Source of the DNA: Variovorax sp. PAMC28562
GTDB lineage: Bacteria > Pseudomonadota > Gammaproteobacteria > Burkholderiales > Burkholderiaceae_C
Assembly (NCBI RefSeq): GCF_014303735.1
Contig: NZ_CP060296.1
Coordinates: 2,367,501-2,431,500, forward strand
Direction of reading: 5' to 3'
DNA length: 64,000 nucleotides
Positions within the stretch are counted from its first letter, which is position 1; the number at the start of each line of letters is the position of its first letter. The translations under genes were made by a program, and so were the position numbers. The notes under the pieces are model-generated. The model searched no databases and was not told the origin of the DNA. It saw nothing but the letters and a program-made list of their open reading frames with translations. Shown here piece by piece: positions 16,965-27,679 of the stretch.

Positions 16965-18511
16965 CGACCTCCAGACTCCAACTTGCGCACATCACCAAGC
17001 GCTACCCGGCGGTGGTGGCCAATAGCGACGTGTCGCTGGTGGTGCAGCCCGGCGAAACCCATGCGGTGCTGGGTGAAAACGGCGCCGGCAAATCGACCCT
17101 GATGAAGATCATCTACGGCTCGGTCAAGCCCGACGAAGGCACCGTCATGTTCAATGGCCAGATGGTGAACGTGCGCAACCCGCAGGAGGCGAGGGCGCTC
17201 GGCATCAGCATGGTGTTCCAGCACTTCAGTTTGTTCGACACGCTGACCGTGGCGGAGAACGTGTGGCTGGGTCTGGACAAAAGCCTGAGGCTGGCCGAAG
17301 TGACCCAGCGCATCACCGCCAAGACGAGCGAATACGGCTTGGATATCGATCCGGTGCGGCCGGTGCACACGCTCTCGGTCGGCGAAATGCAGCGCGTCGA
17401 AATCATCCGCGCATTGCTGACCGACCCCAAGCTGCTGATCCTCGACGAGCCGACCTCGGTGCTGACGCCGCAGGCGGTGGTCAAGCTCTTCGTCGTGCTC
17501 AAAAAGCTCGCGTCAGAAGGCTGCAGCATCCTGTACATCAGCCACAAGCTGCACGAGATTCGCGAGCTGTGCACCGCCTGCACGGTGCTGCGCGGCGGCA
17601 AGGTCACGGGCGTGTGCAACCCGCAGAACGAAACCAATGAGTCGCTCTCGCGCCTGATGATCGGCGCCGAACCGCCGCCGTTGCAGCATCGCGCGGTGAA
17701 GACCGGCGCAGTGGCGCTCATGGTCGCGGCGCTGACGCTGGCGCGCGAAGACCAGTTCGGTGTCGACCTCGATGCGGTGTCGCTCGAAGTACGTGCCGGT
17801 GAGGTGGTCGGCATCGCCGGCGTATCGGGCAACGGGCAACGCGAATTGCTCTATGCGCTGTCGGGCGAAGACGTGCGCGCCGAGGCCTCGATGATCCAGG
17901 TATTCGGCCAGCCCGCCGCCCACATGCGGCCCCGCAAGCGCCGTGCACTCGGCCTGCATTTCGTGCCCGAAGAGCGGTTGGGCCGCGGCGCCGTGCCGAC
18001 GCTCGGCCTCGCGCACAACCTGCTGTTGACGCGCAGCAACGCGGTCGGCAAGACAGGATGGATTCACACCAAGACGCTCGAGCGTCACGCGGCAGAAATC
18101 ATCAAGCGCTTCAACGTGAAGGCGGGCGGGCCGAGCTCCGCGGCCAAGTCGCTGTCGGGCGGCAACCTGCAGAAGTTCATCGTCGGCCGCGAGATCGATG
18201 CCAACCCGAAAATCTTCATCGTGTCGCAACCGACATGGGGTGTCGATGTCGGCGCCGCCGCGTTGATTCGCGGCGAGATCCTGGCGCTGCGCGATGCCGG
18301 CTGCGCTGTGCTGGTGGTGAGCGAAGAGCTCGACGAGCTGTTCGAGATCAGCGATCGTTTGTACGTGATTGCCAAGGGCAAGCTGTCGCCCTCGGTCGAC
18401 CGTGCTGCGGCCACGGTGCCGCGCATCGGCGAATGGATGAGCGGACTGTGGAACACCAACGAGAACGCCGCCAGCGCCGATACCGCTGCCAAGGAGATGG
18501 CCCATGTTTAA
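16961..18511 (+). CDS. ABC importer ATPase with two nucleotide-binding domains (purine/nucleoside type)
   Basis: The protein has 516 residues with tandem ATPase domains as in simple-sugar and BMP-type nucleoside importers. Domain 1 has Walker A GENGAGKST (38-46), FQHFSLFDTLTVAENV (Q-loop), a signature LSVGEMQR and Walker B LLILDEPTSVL. Domain 2 has a degenerate Walker A (GVSGNGQREL) and a modified signature LSGGNLQK, as expected for this class. It should power uptake with the two permeases downstream, whose genes overlap it (18504) and each other. Start and stop overlaps with LysR and the permease indicate one operon. Confidence 0.92.
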   Translation: MTTSRLQLAHITKRYPAVVANSDVSLVVQPGETHAVLGENGAGKSTLMKIIYGSVKPDEGTVMFNGQMVNVRNPQEARALGISMVFQHFSLFDTLTVAENVWLGLDKSLRLAEVTQRITAKTSEYGLDIDPVRPVHTLSVGEMQRVEIIRALLTDPKLLILDEPTSVLTPQAVVKLFVVLKKLASEGCSILYISHKLHEIRELCTACTVLRGGKVTGVCNPQNETNESLSRLMIGAEPPPLQHRAVKTGAVALMVAALTLAREDQFGVDLDAVSLEVRAGEVVGIAGVSGNGQRELLYALSGEDVRAEASMIQVFGQPAAHMRPRKRRALGLHFVPEERLGRGAVPTLGLAHNLLLTRSNAVGKTGWIHTKTLERHAAEIIKRFNVKAGGPSSAAKSLSGGNLQKFIVGREIDANPKIFIVSQPTWGVDVGAAALIRGEILALRDAGCAVLVVSEELDELFEISDRLYVIAKGKLSPSVDRAAATVPRIGEWMSGLWNTNENAASADTAAKEMAHV

Positions 18512-19667
18512 GCTGGAACCGCGCCCGCAGCTCTCGCGCTTCTGGAGCTACGGCTCGCCCATCCTCGCGCTGCTCATCACGGTGCTCATCGGCATGGTGC
18601 TGTTCGCAGCGCTCGGCAAAGACCCGGTCAAGGGGCTGCTGGTATTTTTCTACGAGCCCGTCAAGAGCTGGTACGCCATCGGCGAGTTGATGGTCAAGGC
18701 GACGCCGCTGCTCATCATCGCGCTCGGTCTTGCCGTGTGCTTTCGCGCCAACGTATGGAACATCGGCGCTGAAGGGCAGTTCGTGTTCGGTGCGGTGGCT
18801 GCAGGAGGCATGGCCTTGCTGGCCGACAAGACAACCGGCCCGTGGATCGTGCCGGCCATCCTGGTCGCGGGCGTGCTCGGTGGCATGTTCTGGGCCGCCA
18901 TCGTCGCGTGGCTGCGAGACAAGTTCAACGCCAACGAAATCCTGGTGAGCCTGATGCTGGTTTACGTGGCCGTGCTGCTGCTCGGCTACATGGTGGCCGG
19001 CCCGTGGAAGGACCCGGGCGGCTACAACTTTCCGCAGAGCAAGACCTTCGAGGCGGTGACGCAGATTCCGCGGCTGATGAAGGGTTCGCGCGTCAGCATC
19101 GGCCTGATCATCGCGCTGGTCGGTGTCGGCGTGCTGTGGGTGTTCCTGTTTCGCACGCGGGCCGGCTTTGCACAGCAGGTCGGTGGCTTGGCGCCGGCCG
19201 CTGCGCGCTATGCGGGCTTCTCGGCTCGGCGCGCGGTGTGGATTGCGCTGCTGACGTCCGGTGGTGCCGCCGGGCTCGCTGGCGCGCTCGAAGTCGCGGG
19301 CCCGATCGGCCAGCTCACGCCTTACGTGCCGGCCGGCTATGGATTCGCCGCCATCATCGTGGCCTTCGTCGGGCGGCTGCATCCGGTCGGTATGGTGTTC
19401 TCGGCGCTGCTGATGAGCATGTTCTATATCGGCGGCGAACTGGCGCAGTCACGGCTCGGTTTGCCCAAGTCATTGACCGGCGTGTTCCAGGGCTTGCTTC
19501 TGTTCACGCTGCTGGCTTGCGACACGCTCATCGCGTATCGCATCCGTCGCAAACTGGCAGTCAAGGCGGTGGCTGTCCGGCCGACGAGTGCGGGCACTTC
19601 GTCGCTGCAAGCCAGCACGCCCCTTACCGCGCAGATGCCGCAAGCCACGCCGGAAGGAGCGATCTGA
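18504..19667 (+). CDS. ABC importer permease 1 (BMP/nucleoside type)
   Basis: The protein has 387 residues. Around eight to ten hydrophobic segments are visible, with the family core ANVWNIGAEGQFVFGAVAAGG, followed by NANEILVSLMLVYVAVLLLGY and the conserved EVAGPIGQLTPYVPAGYGFAAIIVAFVGRLHP. This is the YufP/NupB-like branch of BPD_transp_2 permeases. The gene overlaps the ATPase gene by eight bases and its TGA overlaps the next ATG by one base. The C-terminal ~35 residues are a Thr/Ala-rich tail of no clear function. Confidence 0.9.
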   Translation: MFKLEPRPQLSRFWSYGSPILALLITVLIGMVLFAALGKDPVKGLLVFFYEPVKSWYAIGELMVKATPLLIIALGLAVCFRANVWNIGAEGQFVFGAVAAGGMALLADKTTGPWIVPAILVAGVLGGMFWAAIVAWLRDKFNANEILVSLMLVYVAVLLLGYMVAGPWKDPGGYNFPQSKTFEAVTQIPRLMKGSRVSIGLIIALVGVGVLWVFLFRTRAGFAQQVGGLAPAAARYAGFSARRAVWIALLTSGGAAGLAGALEVAGPIGQLTPYVPAGYGFAAIIVAFVGRLHPVGMVFSALLMSMFYIGGELAQSRLGLPKSLTGVFQGLLLFTLLACDTLIAYRIRRKLAVKAVAVRPTSAGTSSLQASTPLTAQMPQATPEGAI

Positions 19668-20587
19668 TGGAATCGTATGCATTGCTGCTGGGCTCCACGC
19701 TCAGCGCCGGCACCATCCTCGCGCTCGCTGCGCTGGGGCTGCTCATCAACGAGAAAGCGGGCATCGTCAACCTCGGCGCCGAGGGAATGATGCTGTGCGC
19801 GGCCATCGCCGGCTTCGCTGCGACGGTGACCACCGGCAACGCGTGGCTGGGGTTTCTGGCGGGCATGGCGGCCGGCGCCGTGCTGGCGGCGATCTTCGGC
19901 GTGCTGGTGATCTGGCTGAACACCAACCAGTACGCGACCGGTCTGGCGTTGAGCCTTTTCGGCGTGGGGTTCTCGGCCTTTGCCGGCATCGGCTTCGTGC
20001 AGGCCAAGCTGCCCGAGACCATTTCTTACGCGATCCCGGTGCTTGGCGACATCCCGCTGATCGGGCCTGCGCTGTTCCGTCATCACCCGCTGGTGTACTT
20101 CGCGATCGCGCTGACTTTCGGGTTGATCTGGTTTCTGTATCGCACGCGCTCGGGCCTGGTGCTGCGCTCCGTCGGCGAGTCGCCGGAGTCGTCGCATGCG
20201 CTGGGCTATCCGGTCCGCCGCATCCGTTTCGCGGCGGTGGTCGTCGGCGGCGCGTTGTGCGGGCTGGCGGGCGCCTACCTGTCGATCGTCTACACGGGTT
20301 TGTGGGTCGAAGGGATGGTGGCGGGCAAGGGCTGGATCGCGCTGGCGCTCACCACCTTCGCCACGTGGCGGCCGATTCGGGTGCTGCTCGGCGCCTATCT
20401 TTTCGGTGGTGTCTCGATGCTCGGATTCCATTTCCAGAGCATCGGCATCGACGTGCCGAGCCAGTTCCTGAGCATGCTGCAATACATCGCGCCGATCGTG
20501 GTGCTGGCCATCATCTCGCGCAACCCGGCGTTCATCCGTATCAACATGCCGGCGTCGATCGGAAAGCCGTTTTACCCCGGCTCATAA
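19667..20587 (+). CDS. ABC importer permease 2 (BMP/nucleoside type)
   Basis: The protein has 306 residues, the usual size for the YufQ/NupC-like partner permease. The core motif NEKAGIVNLGAEGMMLCAA near residue 30 parallels that of permease 1, and NTNQYATGLALSLFGVGFSAF and the KGWIALALTTFATWRP segment are characteristic. An AAGGAG site lies at 19653-19658. Together with permease 1 it forms the membrane channel of the importer. It is the last of the four tightly overlapping genes; the binding protein follows after 76 bp. Confidence 0.9.
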   Translation: MESYALLLGSTLSAGTILALAALGLLINEKAGIVNLGAEGMMLCAAIAGFAATVTTGNAWLGFLAGMAAGAVLAAIFGVLVIWLNTNQYATGLALSLFGVGFSAFAGIGFVQAKLPETISYAIPVLGDIPLIGPALFRHHPLVYFAIALTFGLIWFLYRTRSGLVLRSVGESPESSHALGYPVRRIRFAAVVVGGALCGLAGAYLSIVYTGLWVEGMVAGKGWIALALTTFATWRPIRVLLGAYLFGGVSMLGFHFQSIGIDVPSQFLSMLQYIAPIVVLAIISRNPAFIRINMPASIGKPFYPGS

Positions 20588-20663
20588 TCGCGTTTTTTCG
20601 TGTTTCCCGTCGGTCGTTTCTGTCTTTAGTTTTTGCCAACCTGTCCTTTGAGGATTTATCCAA

Positions 20664-21833
20664 ATGAATGATCTGAACAAGCGCTCCCTGCTCAAGCTCG
20701 CTGCTGTCACGGCGGTGGCTTCGGCCGCCCTCATCGGCTGCGGCAAGAAAGAAGAAGCGCCCGCTGCCGCTGCACCTGCTGCGCCGGCACCGACCGCTGC
20801 AGCACCGGCGGCAGCACCTGCCGCGCCGCTCAACATCGCCTTTGCCTATGTCGGCCCGGTTGGTGACGGGGGCTGGTCTTTCGCGCACGACAACGGACGC
20901 AAGGCCCTGGAGAAGGAATACGGCGACAAGATCAAGACGACCTTCGTCGAGAGCGTGCCTGAATCGGCCGATGCCGAGCGCGTGTTCCGCGACATGGTCG
21001 GGCAGGGCAACAAGCTGATCTTCGGCACCACCTTCGGCTACATGGAGCCGATGCTGAAGGTCGCCGCCGACAACAAGGAAGTGAAGTTCGAGCATGCCAC
21101 CGGCTACAAGACGGCCGAGAACATGCGCACCTACGACAGCCGCACCTACGAAGGCGCCTACATGGCCGGCATCATCGCCGGCGGCATGACCAAGACCAAC
21201 CAGCTCGGCGTGGTCGGCTCGGTGCCGATTCCTGAAGTGCTGCGCAACATCAACAGCTTCACGCTGGGTGCGCAGTCGGTCAACCCGAAGATCACGACCA
21301 AGGTGGTGTGGGTCAACGAATGGTTCAGCCCGCCGAAGGAGACCGAAGCCGCCACCGCGCTCATCAACGGCGGCGCCGACGTGTTGTTCCAGAACACCGA
21401 CTCGCCCGCCGTGCTGAAGACCGCGCAGGAAAAAGGCAAGCGCGCCTTCGGCTGGGATTCGGACATGACCGCCTACGGCCCCAAGGCCCACCTGGCATCG
21501 GCCGTCATCAACTGGGGTCCGTACTACATCAAGGCGACCAAGGACGCGCTGGATGGCAAGTGGGCGACCGGCCAGAGCTGGTGGGGCGTGAAGGAAGGCG
21601 CCATCGACATCGTGTCGATCGCCGACGACGTGCCGGCCGACATCAAGACCAAGGTCGAGACCGTGAAGGCCGGCCTGAAGGACGGCAGCTATTCGATCTG
21701 GAAGGGCCCGATCGTCGGCCAGGACGGCAAGGAACTGATCGCTGCCGGCGCGGTAGCCGACGACAAGTTCTTGTCGGGCGTGAACTTCTACGTCAAGGGC
21801 GTGGACGGCAAGGTGCCGGGCGATAAGAAGTAG
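20664..21833 (+). CDS. BMP-family substrate-binding lipoprotein of the purine importer
   Basis: The protein has 389 residues. The signal (NKRSLLKLAAVTAVASAALIGC) has a lipobox with Cys26, preceded by a twin-basic KR; an Ala/Pro-rich linker follows to ~residue 55. The mature domain is BMP/PnrA type (LNIAFAYVGPVGDGGWSFAHD, GTTFGYMEPMLKVA, GYKTAENMRTYDSRTYEGAYMAG, WWGVKEG). BMP proteins such as PnrA bind purine nucleosides, which fits the surrounding catabolic genes. The gene is preceded by a GAGGA site and followed by an intrinsic terminator at 21966-21998, so it ends the importer operon. Confidence 0.9.
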   Translation: MNDLNKRSLLKLAAVTAVASAALIGCGKKEEAPAAAAPAAPAPTAAAPAAAPAAPLNIAFAYVGPVGDGGWSFAHDNGRKALEKEYGDKIKTTFVESVPESADAERVFRDMVGQGNKLIFGTTFGYMEPMLKVAADNKEVKFEHATGYKTAENMRTYDSRTYEGAYMAGIIAGGMTKTNQLGVVGSVPIPEVLRNINSFTLGAQSVNPKITTKVVWVNEWFSPPKETEAATALINGGADVLFQNTDSPAVLKTAQEKGKRAFGWDSDMTAYGPKAHLASAVINWGPYYIKATKDALDGKWATGQSWWGVKEGAIDIVSIADDVPADIKTKVETVKAGLKDGSYSIWKGPIVGQDGKELIAAGAVADDKFLSGVNFYVKGVDGKVPGDKK

Positions 21834-21841
21834 AACGAGAG

Positions 21842-21960
21842 CTCGCCCCCAGGTTGCTGCGCACTTCGTGTCGCAGCGCCCACCCCCTGACCGGGGGCGA
21901 CACCAGTGGCCCGGCGAAGCCGGTTCCACGGTGTCCCCGGAAGGGCCGCGGGGTGCTTCA
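21842..21960. repeat. Structured GC-rich intergenic repeat-like element
   Basis: This non-coding stretch contains nested inverted repeats: GCCCCC/GGGGGC around GCTGCG-CAC-TTC-GTG-T-CGCAGC, then CCGGC-GAA-GCCGG. The block reading CCGGCGAAGCCGGTTCCACG resembles intergenic elements I recall as common between genes of Variovorax and Acidovorax. Copy number cannot be judged from one window. Confidence 0.4.
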
Positions 21961-21965
21961 GAATG

Positions 21966-21998
21966 AAGGGTCGCCTTGGGTGGCCCTTTTTCTTTTTT
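21966..21998 (+). terminator. Intrinsic terminator after the purine importer operon
   Basis: The stem AAGGGTCGCC / GGTGGCCCTT has ten pairs including two G-T wobbles, with a three-base TTG loop, followed directly by TTTCTTTTTT. This is the clearest Rho-independent terminator in the window. It separates the importer from the MFS gene, whose open frame begins inside it. Confidence 0.8.
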
Positions 21999-22008
21999 GC
22001 GGTTTCGT

Positions 22009-24307
<2,299 letters not shown>

Positions 24308-24431
24308 GGTCGTGATCTTTCGGTGGCCCTCGGGCTGGCCGATGCTTTGCCGGCGGATGGGACAATCCGTCTGCACAGCCGTTGCTCCAGGCCGCGCACT
24401 CTTTTATTCCGGGGCCATGTTGAGGAACACC

Positions 24432-25541
24432 ATGTACAAAAACCTTGTGGCTGCGCTCGCGGCTGCCTGTTGCTTTTTATCTCCCGTCTTTTCTCCCGCG
24501 TTGGCCCAGACGGCCAAGCCCGCTGCGTCGAGCGATCCGCTCAAGGTCGCCTTCGTCTACGTCGCGCCGCTCACCGACACTGGCTGGGTCCATCAGCACG
24601 ACCAGGGCCGCAGAGCGATGGAGATCTCGCTCGGCAGCAAAGTCAAGACAACCTACGTCGAAAATGTGGCCGAAGGCGCCGATGCCGAGCGCGTGATTCG
24701 CGACCTGGCGCAGCAAGGCAACAAGCTCATCTTCACCCCGAGCTTCGGCTACATGGAGCCGACGCTGAAGGTCGCCAAAGACTTCCCCGACGTCAAGTTC
24801 GAGTCGATCACCGGCTACAAGACCGCGCCCAACGTAGCGACCGCCAACGCGCGCTACTACGAGGGCCGCTACCTGGCGGGCATCGCGGCCGGACGGATGA
24901 CGAAGACGCATGTGGCCGGCTACGTGGCGGGCTTTCCGATTCCCGAGGTGCTGCAGGGCATCAACGCCTTCACGCTCGGCATGCGCTCGGTCGACCGGCA
25001 GGCGCGTGTCAAGGTCGTGTGGCTCGACGTCTGGTTCGATCCGTCGAAGGAACGCGATGCGGCCATGACGCTGTTCAACCAGGATGTCGACGTGATCGCA
25101 TTCCACACCGGCTCGTCCGCCGTGATGGCGGCGGCGCAGGAGCGCGGCAAGCTGGCCATCGGCTACCACTCCGACATGCGCAAGGTCGGGCCCGACGCCC
25201 AACTCGTCGCGGTGACGCACGAATGGGGCGGCTACTACACGCAGCGCGCCCGCGCGGTGATCGACGGCAGCTGGAAAAGCGGCGATGTCTGGGGCGGCGT
25301 GGAGGAGGGCATGGTCCACGTCGGCGACTTCGGCTCCAAGGTGCCCAAGGCCGTGCAGGACGAGGTGCTGGCACGGCAGCGCGACATCGCCTCCGGAAAG
25401 CTGGTGCCTTTCCGCGCGGTCGCCGACGTGCGCGACAACGAAGGCAACGTCGTCATCGCAAAGGGCACGAGCCTGAGCGATGCGCAGATCCTTCAGATGA
25501 AGTGGCTGGTCGAGGGCGTGCAGGGTCGGGCCACGCACTGA
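24432..25541 (+). CDS. Second BMP-family substrate-binding protein
   Basis: The protein has 369 residues from ATG 24432, with GAGGA upstream. The N-terminus is an ordinary cleavable signal peptide ending SPALAQ, without a lipobox Cys, so it should be free in the periplasm, unlike the lipid-anchored paralogue 3.6 kb upstream. The mature domain follows the same BMP pattern (LKVAFVYVAPLTDTGWVHQHD, TPSFGYMEPTLKVAKDFPDVKF, GYKTAPNVATANARYYEGRYLAG, WGGVEEGM). No second ATPase or permease is near, so it probably feeds the same importer with a different ligand range. Confidence 0.88.
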   Translation: MYKNLVAALAAACCFLSPVFSPALAQTAKPAASSDPLKVAFVYVAPLTDTGWVHQHDQGRRAMEISLGSKVKTTYVENVAEGADAERVIRDLAQQGNKLIFTPSFGYMEPTLKVAKDFPDVKFESITGYKTAPNVATANARYYEGRYLAGIAAGRMTKTHVAGYVAGFPIPEVLQGINAFTLGMRSVDRQARVKVVWLDVWFDPSKERDAAMTLFNQDVDVIAFHTGSSAVMAAAQERGKLAIGYHSDMRKVGPDAQLVAVTHEWGGYYTQRARAVIDGSWKSGDVWGGVEEGMVHVGDFGSKVPKAVQDEVLARQRDIASGKLVPFRAVADVRDNEGNVVIAKGTSLSDAQILQMKWLVEGVQGRATH

Positions 25542-25635
25542 GCGTGGGCAGAAGGGCAGCGGCGAGACGGCTGCGACAGAGGATCGCAGACGGCGCGCGT
25601 ACGATCGCCTGAAAGCGTTTTCAGGAGATAGAACC

Positions 25636-27585
25636 ATGTCAGCCGTGCCACCTGCTGCACCCGCCACAGCACCCCAGGCGTTCACCGCCGAGTTCCCGAT
25701 TCGTTCGCTCGACGATGTCCGACGGCTCGAAGAAACGCCGCTTGAAAAGGCGCTCACCGTTCGCAGCACCTACGAGCTTTTCTGCAACGTCGCGCGCGCC
25801 CATGGCGACCGCCCGGCGCTCACCTTTCTGCGCACCGGCGACCCGGAAGACGAACCCATCCGTTGGACCTACGCCGAGCTGTTGCGCGGCATCCATCAAA
25901 CGGCCAATCTGCTGCACACGCTGGGCGTCGGTCCGCAGGATGCGGTCGCCGTGTTGCTGCCCGGTTGCCTCGACTATCACCTCGCGTTGTGGGGCGGCGA
26001 GGCGGCCGGCATCGTGCAGCCGCTGAACCCGCTGCTGACCGACGAAAAGCTGGTGTCGCTGATGCGGGCGGCCGGTGCCAAGGTGCTGATCGCTTACGGC
26101 TCGGACGATGAGTCGGGCATGTGGTCGAAGGCGATGCGGCTGCGCAGTCAGGTGCCGACGCTGACGATGGTGTTGCGCGTGGCGCCGCACGATGAGCCTG
26201 CGGATCCGGTGATCGACTTGCCGGAAGGCGTCGGCGATTTCAGTTCGCTGCGCGCGCAGCAGCCCGACGATCGGCTGGTGAGCGGGCGCGACATCGCACC
26301 CGAAGACATCGCCGCGTACTTCCACACCGGCGGCACCACCGGCGCGCCCAAGCTCGCGCGGCACAGCCACGGCGCGCAGGTCTTCACCGCGTGGGCCTGC
26401 GTCCAGCTGACCGGTGTCACGCACACCGACGTCACCATCAACGGCTACCCACTGTTCCATGTCGCGGGCGTGCTGCCGGCCTCGCTGGCGTCGCTGTCGG
26501 CGGGCGTCGAGTCGATCATTCCGACGACCTCGTTGTTGCGCAACAAGACGGTGCTGGCCAACTACTGGCGGCTTGTCGACAAGTACCGGCCGACTTCGCT
26601 GTCGGCGGTGCCGACGGTGCTGGCCGCGCTCGCCAACGTGCCGTTGAACGGTGCCGATCTTTCGTCGATTCGCTACTGCCGAACCGGTGCCGCCGTGCTG
26701 GCGCCGGAACTGGCGGCGCGCTTCAAGCGGCTGTTCGGCCTGCATGTGCACGAGAGCCTCGGCATGACGGAAATGGCCGGCATCTCGACCATCACGCCGC
26801 CGGGCGTCGAAGGGCAGGCCGGCTGCGTTGGCTTCAGGCTGCCCTATTCGCAGATGCGTATCGTGGCGCTCGACGATCAAGGCGGTGCCAGCGACCGTGA
26901 CGTGGCGCCGGGCGAGCACGGCATGGTGCTGTTCAAGTCGCCGAATCTGTTCTCGGGCTTCCTCGATCCGGCCGACACGGCCAAGGCTTTCACCGGCGAC
27001 GGCTGGCTGGCGACCGGCGACCTCGGCTGGCTCGACGATCAGGGCCGGCTCAACCTCACCGGCCGCTCGAAAGACCTGATCATCCGCAGCGGCCACAACA
27101 TCGATCCGAAGACCATCGAAGACGCGCTGGGCGCTCATCCCGCGGTGCAGTTGTGTGCGGCAGTGGGCGCGCCCGACGCGTATGCGGGCGAGCTGCCGGT
27201 GGCCTATGCGACGTTGGTGCCGGGCGCGCAGGTGACCGAGGCGGAACTGCTGGCTTTCACTTCGGCCGGCGTCGACGAAGCGCCTGCGCGGCCCAAGTCG
27301 GTGACTATCATCGAACACATGCCGATGACCAACGTCGGCAAGATCTACAAGCCGGAACTGCGTGGCTTGGCAGGGCAGCAGGTTGCAAGTGCGTTGGTGG
27401 ACGTGGTCTGCACCGGACTGGGGCTCGGCGCGATGGCGCGTCCGACGGTGCGCATCGAAGGTGAAACCGGCGTTGCGGTGCTGATCGATGCGTCGGCCGC
27501 CGCCGCGCATGCGGACGCGTTGCAGGCGCAACTGCAGGAGGCGCTGGGCCGGCTGCCGATCAAGACGCGGGTCGCTCTGGTTTGA
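25636..27585 (+). CDS. Acyl-CoA synthetase (AMP-forming)
   Basis: The protein has 649 residues. The adenylation motifs are in order: FHTGGTTGAPKLARHSH, the ESLGMTEMAGI segment, ATGDLGWLDDQGRLNLTGR, the hinge SKDLIIRSGHNIDPKTIEDAL and the catalytic Lys in NVGKIYKPEL. The ~60-residue C-terminal extension after this Lys is larger than usual. The family activates a carboxylic acid to its CoA thioester. Its substrate and reason for lying between a BMP protein and guanine deaminase are unclear; no purine step needs an acyl-CoA ligase, so it may be unrelated to the island. An AGGAG site precedes ATG 25636. Confidence 0.88.
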   Translation: MSAVPPAAPATAPQAFTAEFPIRSLDDVRRLEETPLEKALTVRSTYELFCNVARAHGDRPALTFLRTGDPEDEPIRWTYAELLRGIHQTANLLHTLGVGPQDAVAVLLPGCLDYHLALWGGEAAGIVQPLNPLLTDEKLVSLMRAAGAKVLIAYGSDDESGMWSKAMRLRSQVPTLTMVLRVAPHDEPADPVIDLPEGVGDFSSLRAQQPDDRLVSGRDIAPEDIAAYFHTGGTTGAPKLARHSHGAQVFTAWACVQLTGVTHTDVTINGYPLFHVAGVLPASLASLSAGVESIIPTTSLLRNKTVLANYWRLVDKYRPTSLSAVPTVLAALANVPLNGADLSSIRYCRTGAAVLAPELAARFKRLFGLHVHESLGMTEMAGISTITPPGVEGQAGCVGFRLPYSQMRIVALDDQGGASDRDVAPGEHGMVLFKSPNLFSGFLDPADTAKAFTGDGWLATGDLGWLDDQGRLNLTGRSKDLIIRSGHNIDPKTIEDALGAHPAVQLCAAVGAPDAYAGELPVAYATLVPGAQVTEAELLAFTSAGVDEAPARPKSVTIIEHMPMTNVGKIYKPELRGLAGQQVASALVDVVCTGLGLGAMARPTVRIEGETGVAVLIDASAAAAHADALQAQLQEALGRLPIKTRVALV

Positions 27586-27601
27586 GCGCTCTGGTCTGAG
27601 C
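27574..27601. repeat. 14-bp tandem duplication across the acyl-CoA synthetase stop codon
   Basis: Two adjacent 14-bp units, GCTCTGGTTTGAGC and GCTCTGGTCTGAGC, differ by one base. The first contains the TGA stop (27583-27585), and each unit is itself a GCTC/GAGC hairpin. A third, degenerate unit may follow. Confidence 0.6.
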
Positions 27602-27679
27602 GCGCTGGGTTGGCGCTCGTATAGCCCCCATACGTGCACGGAAATTGCGGCGTGCCCTCCGGGCCTTACCCTCAAGCCC

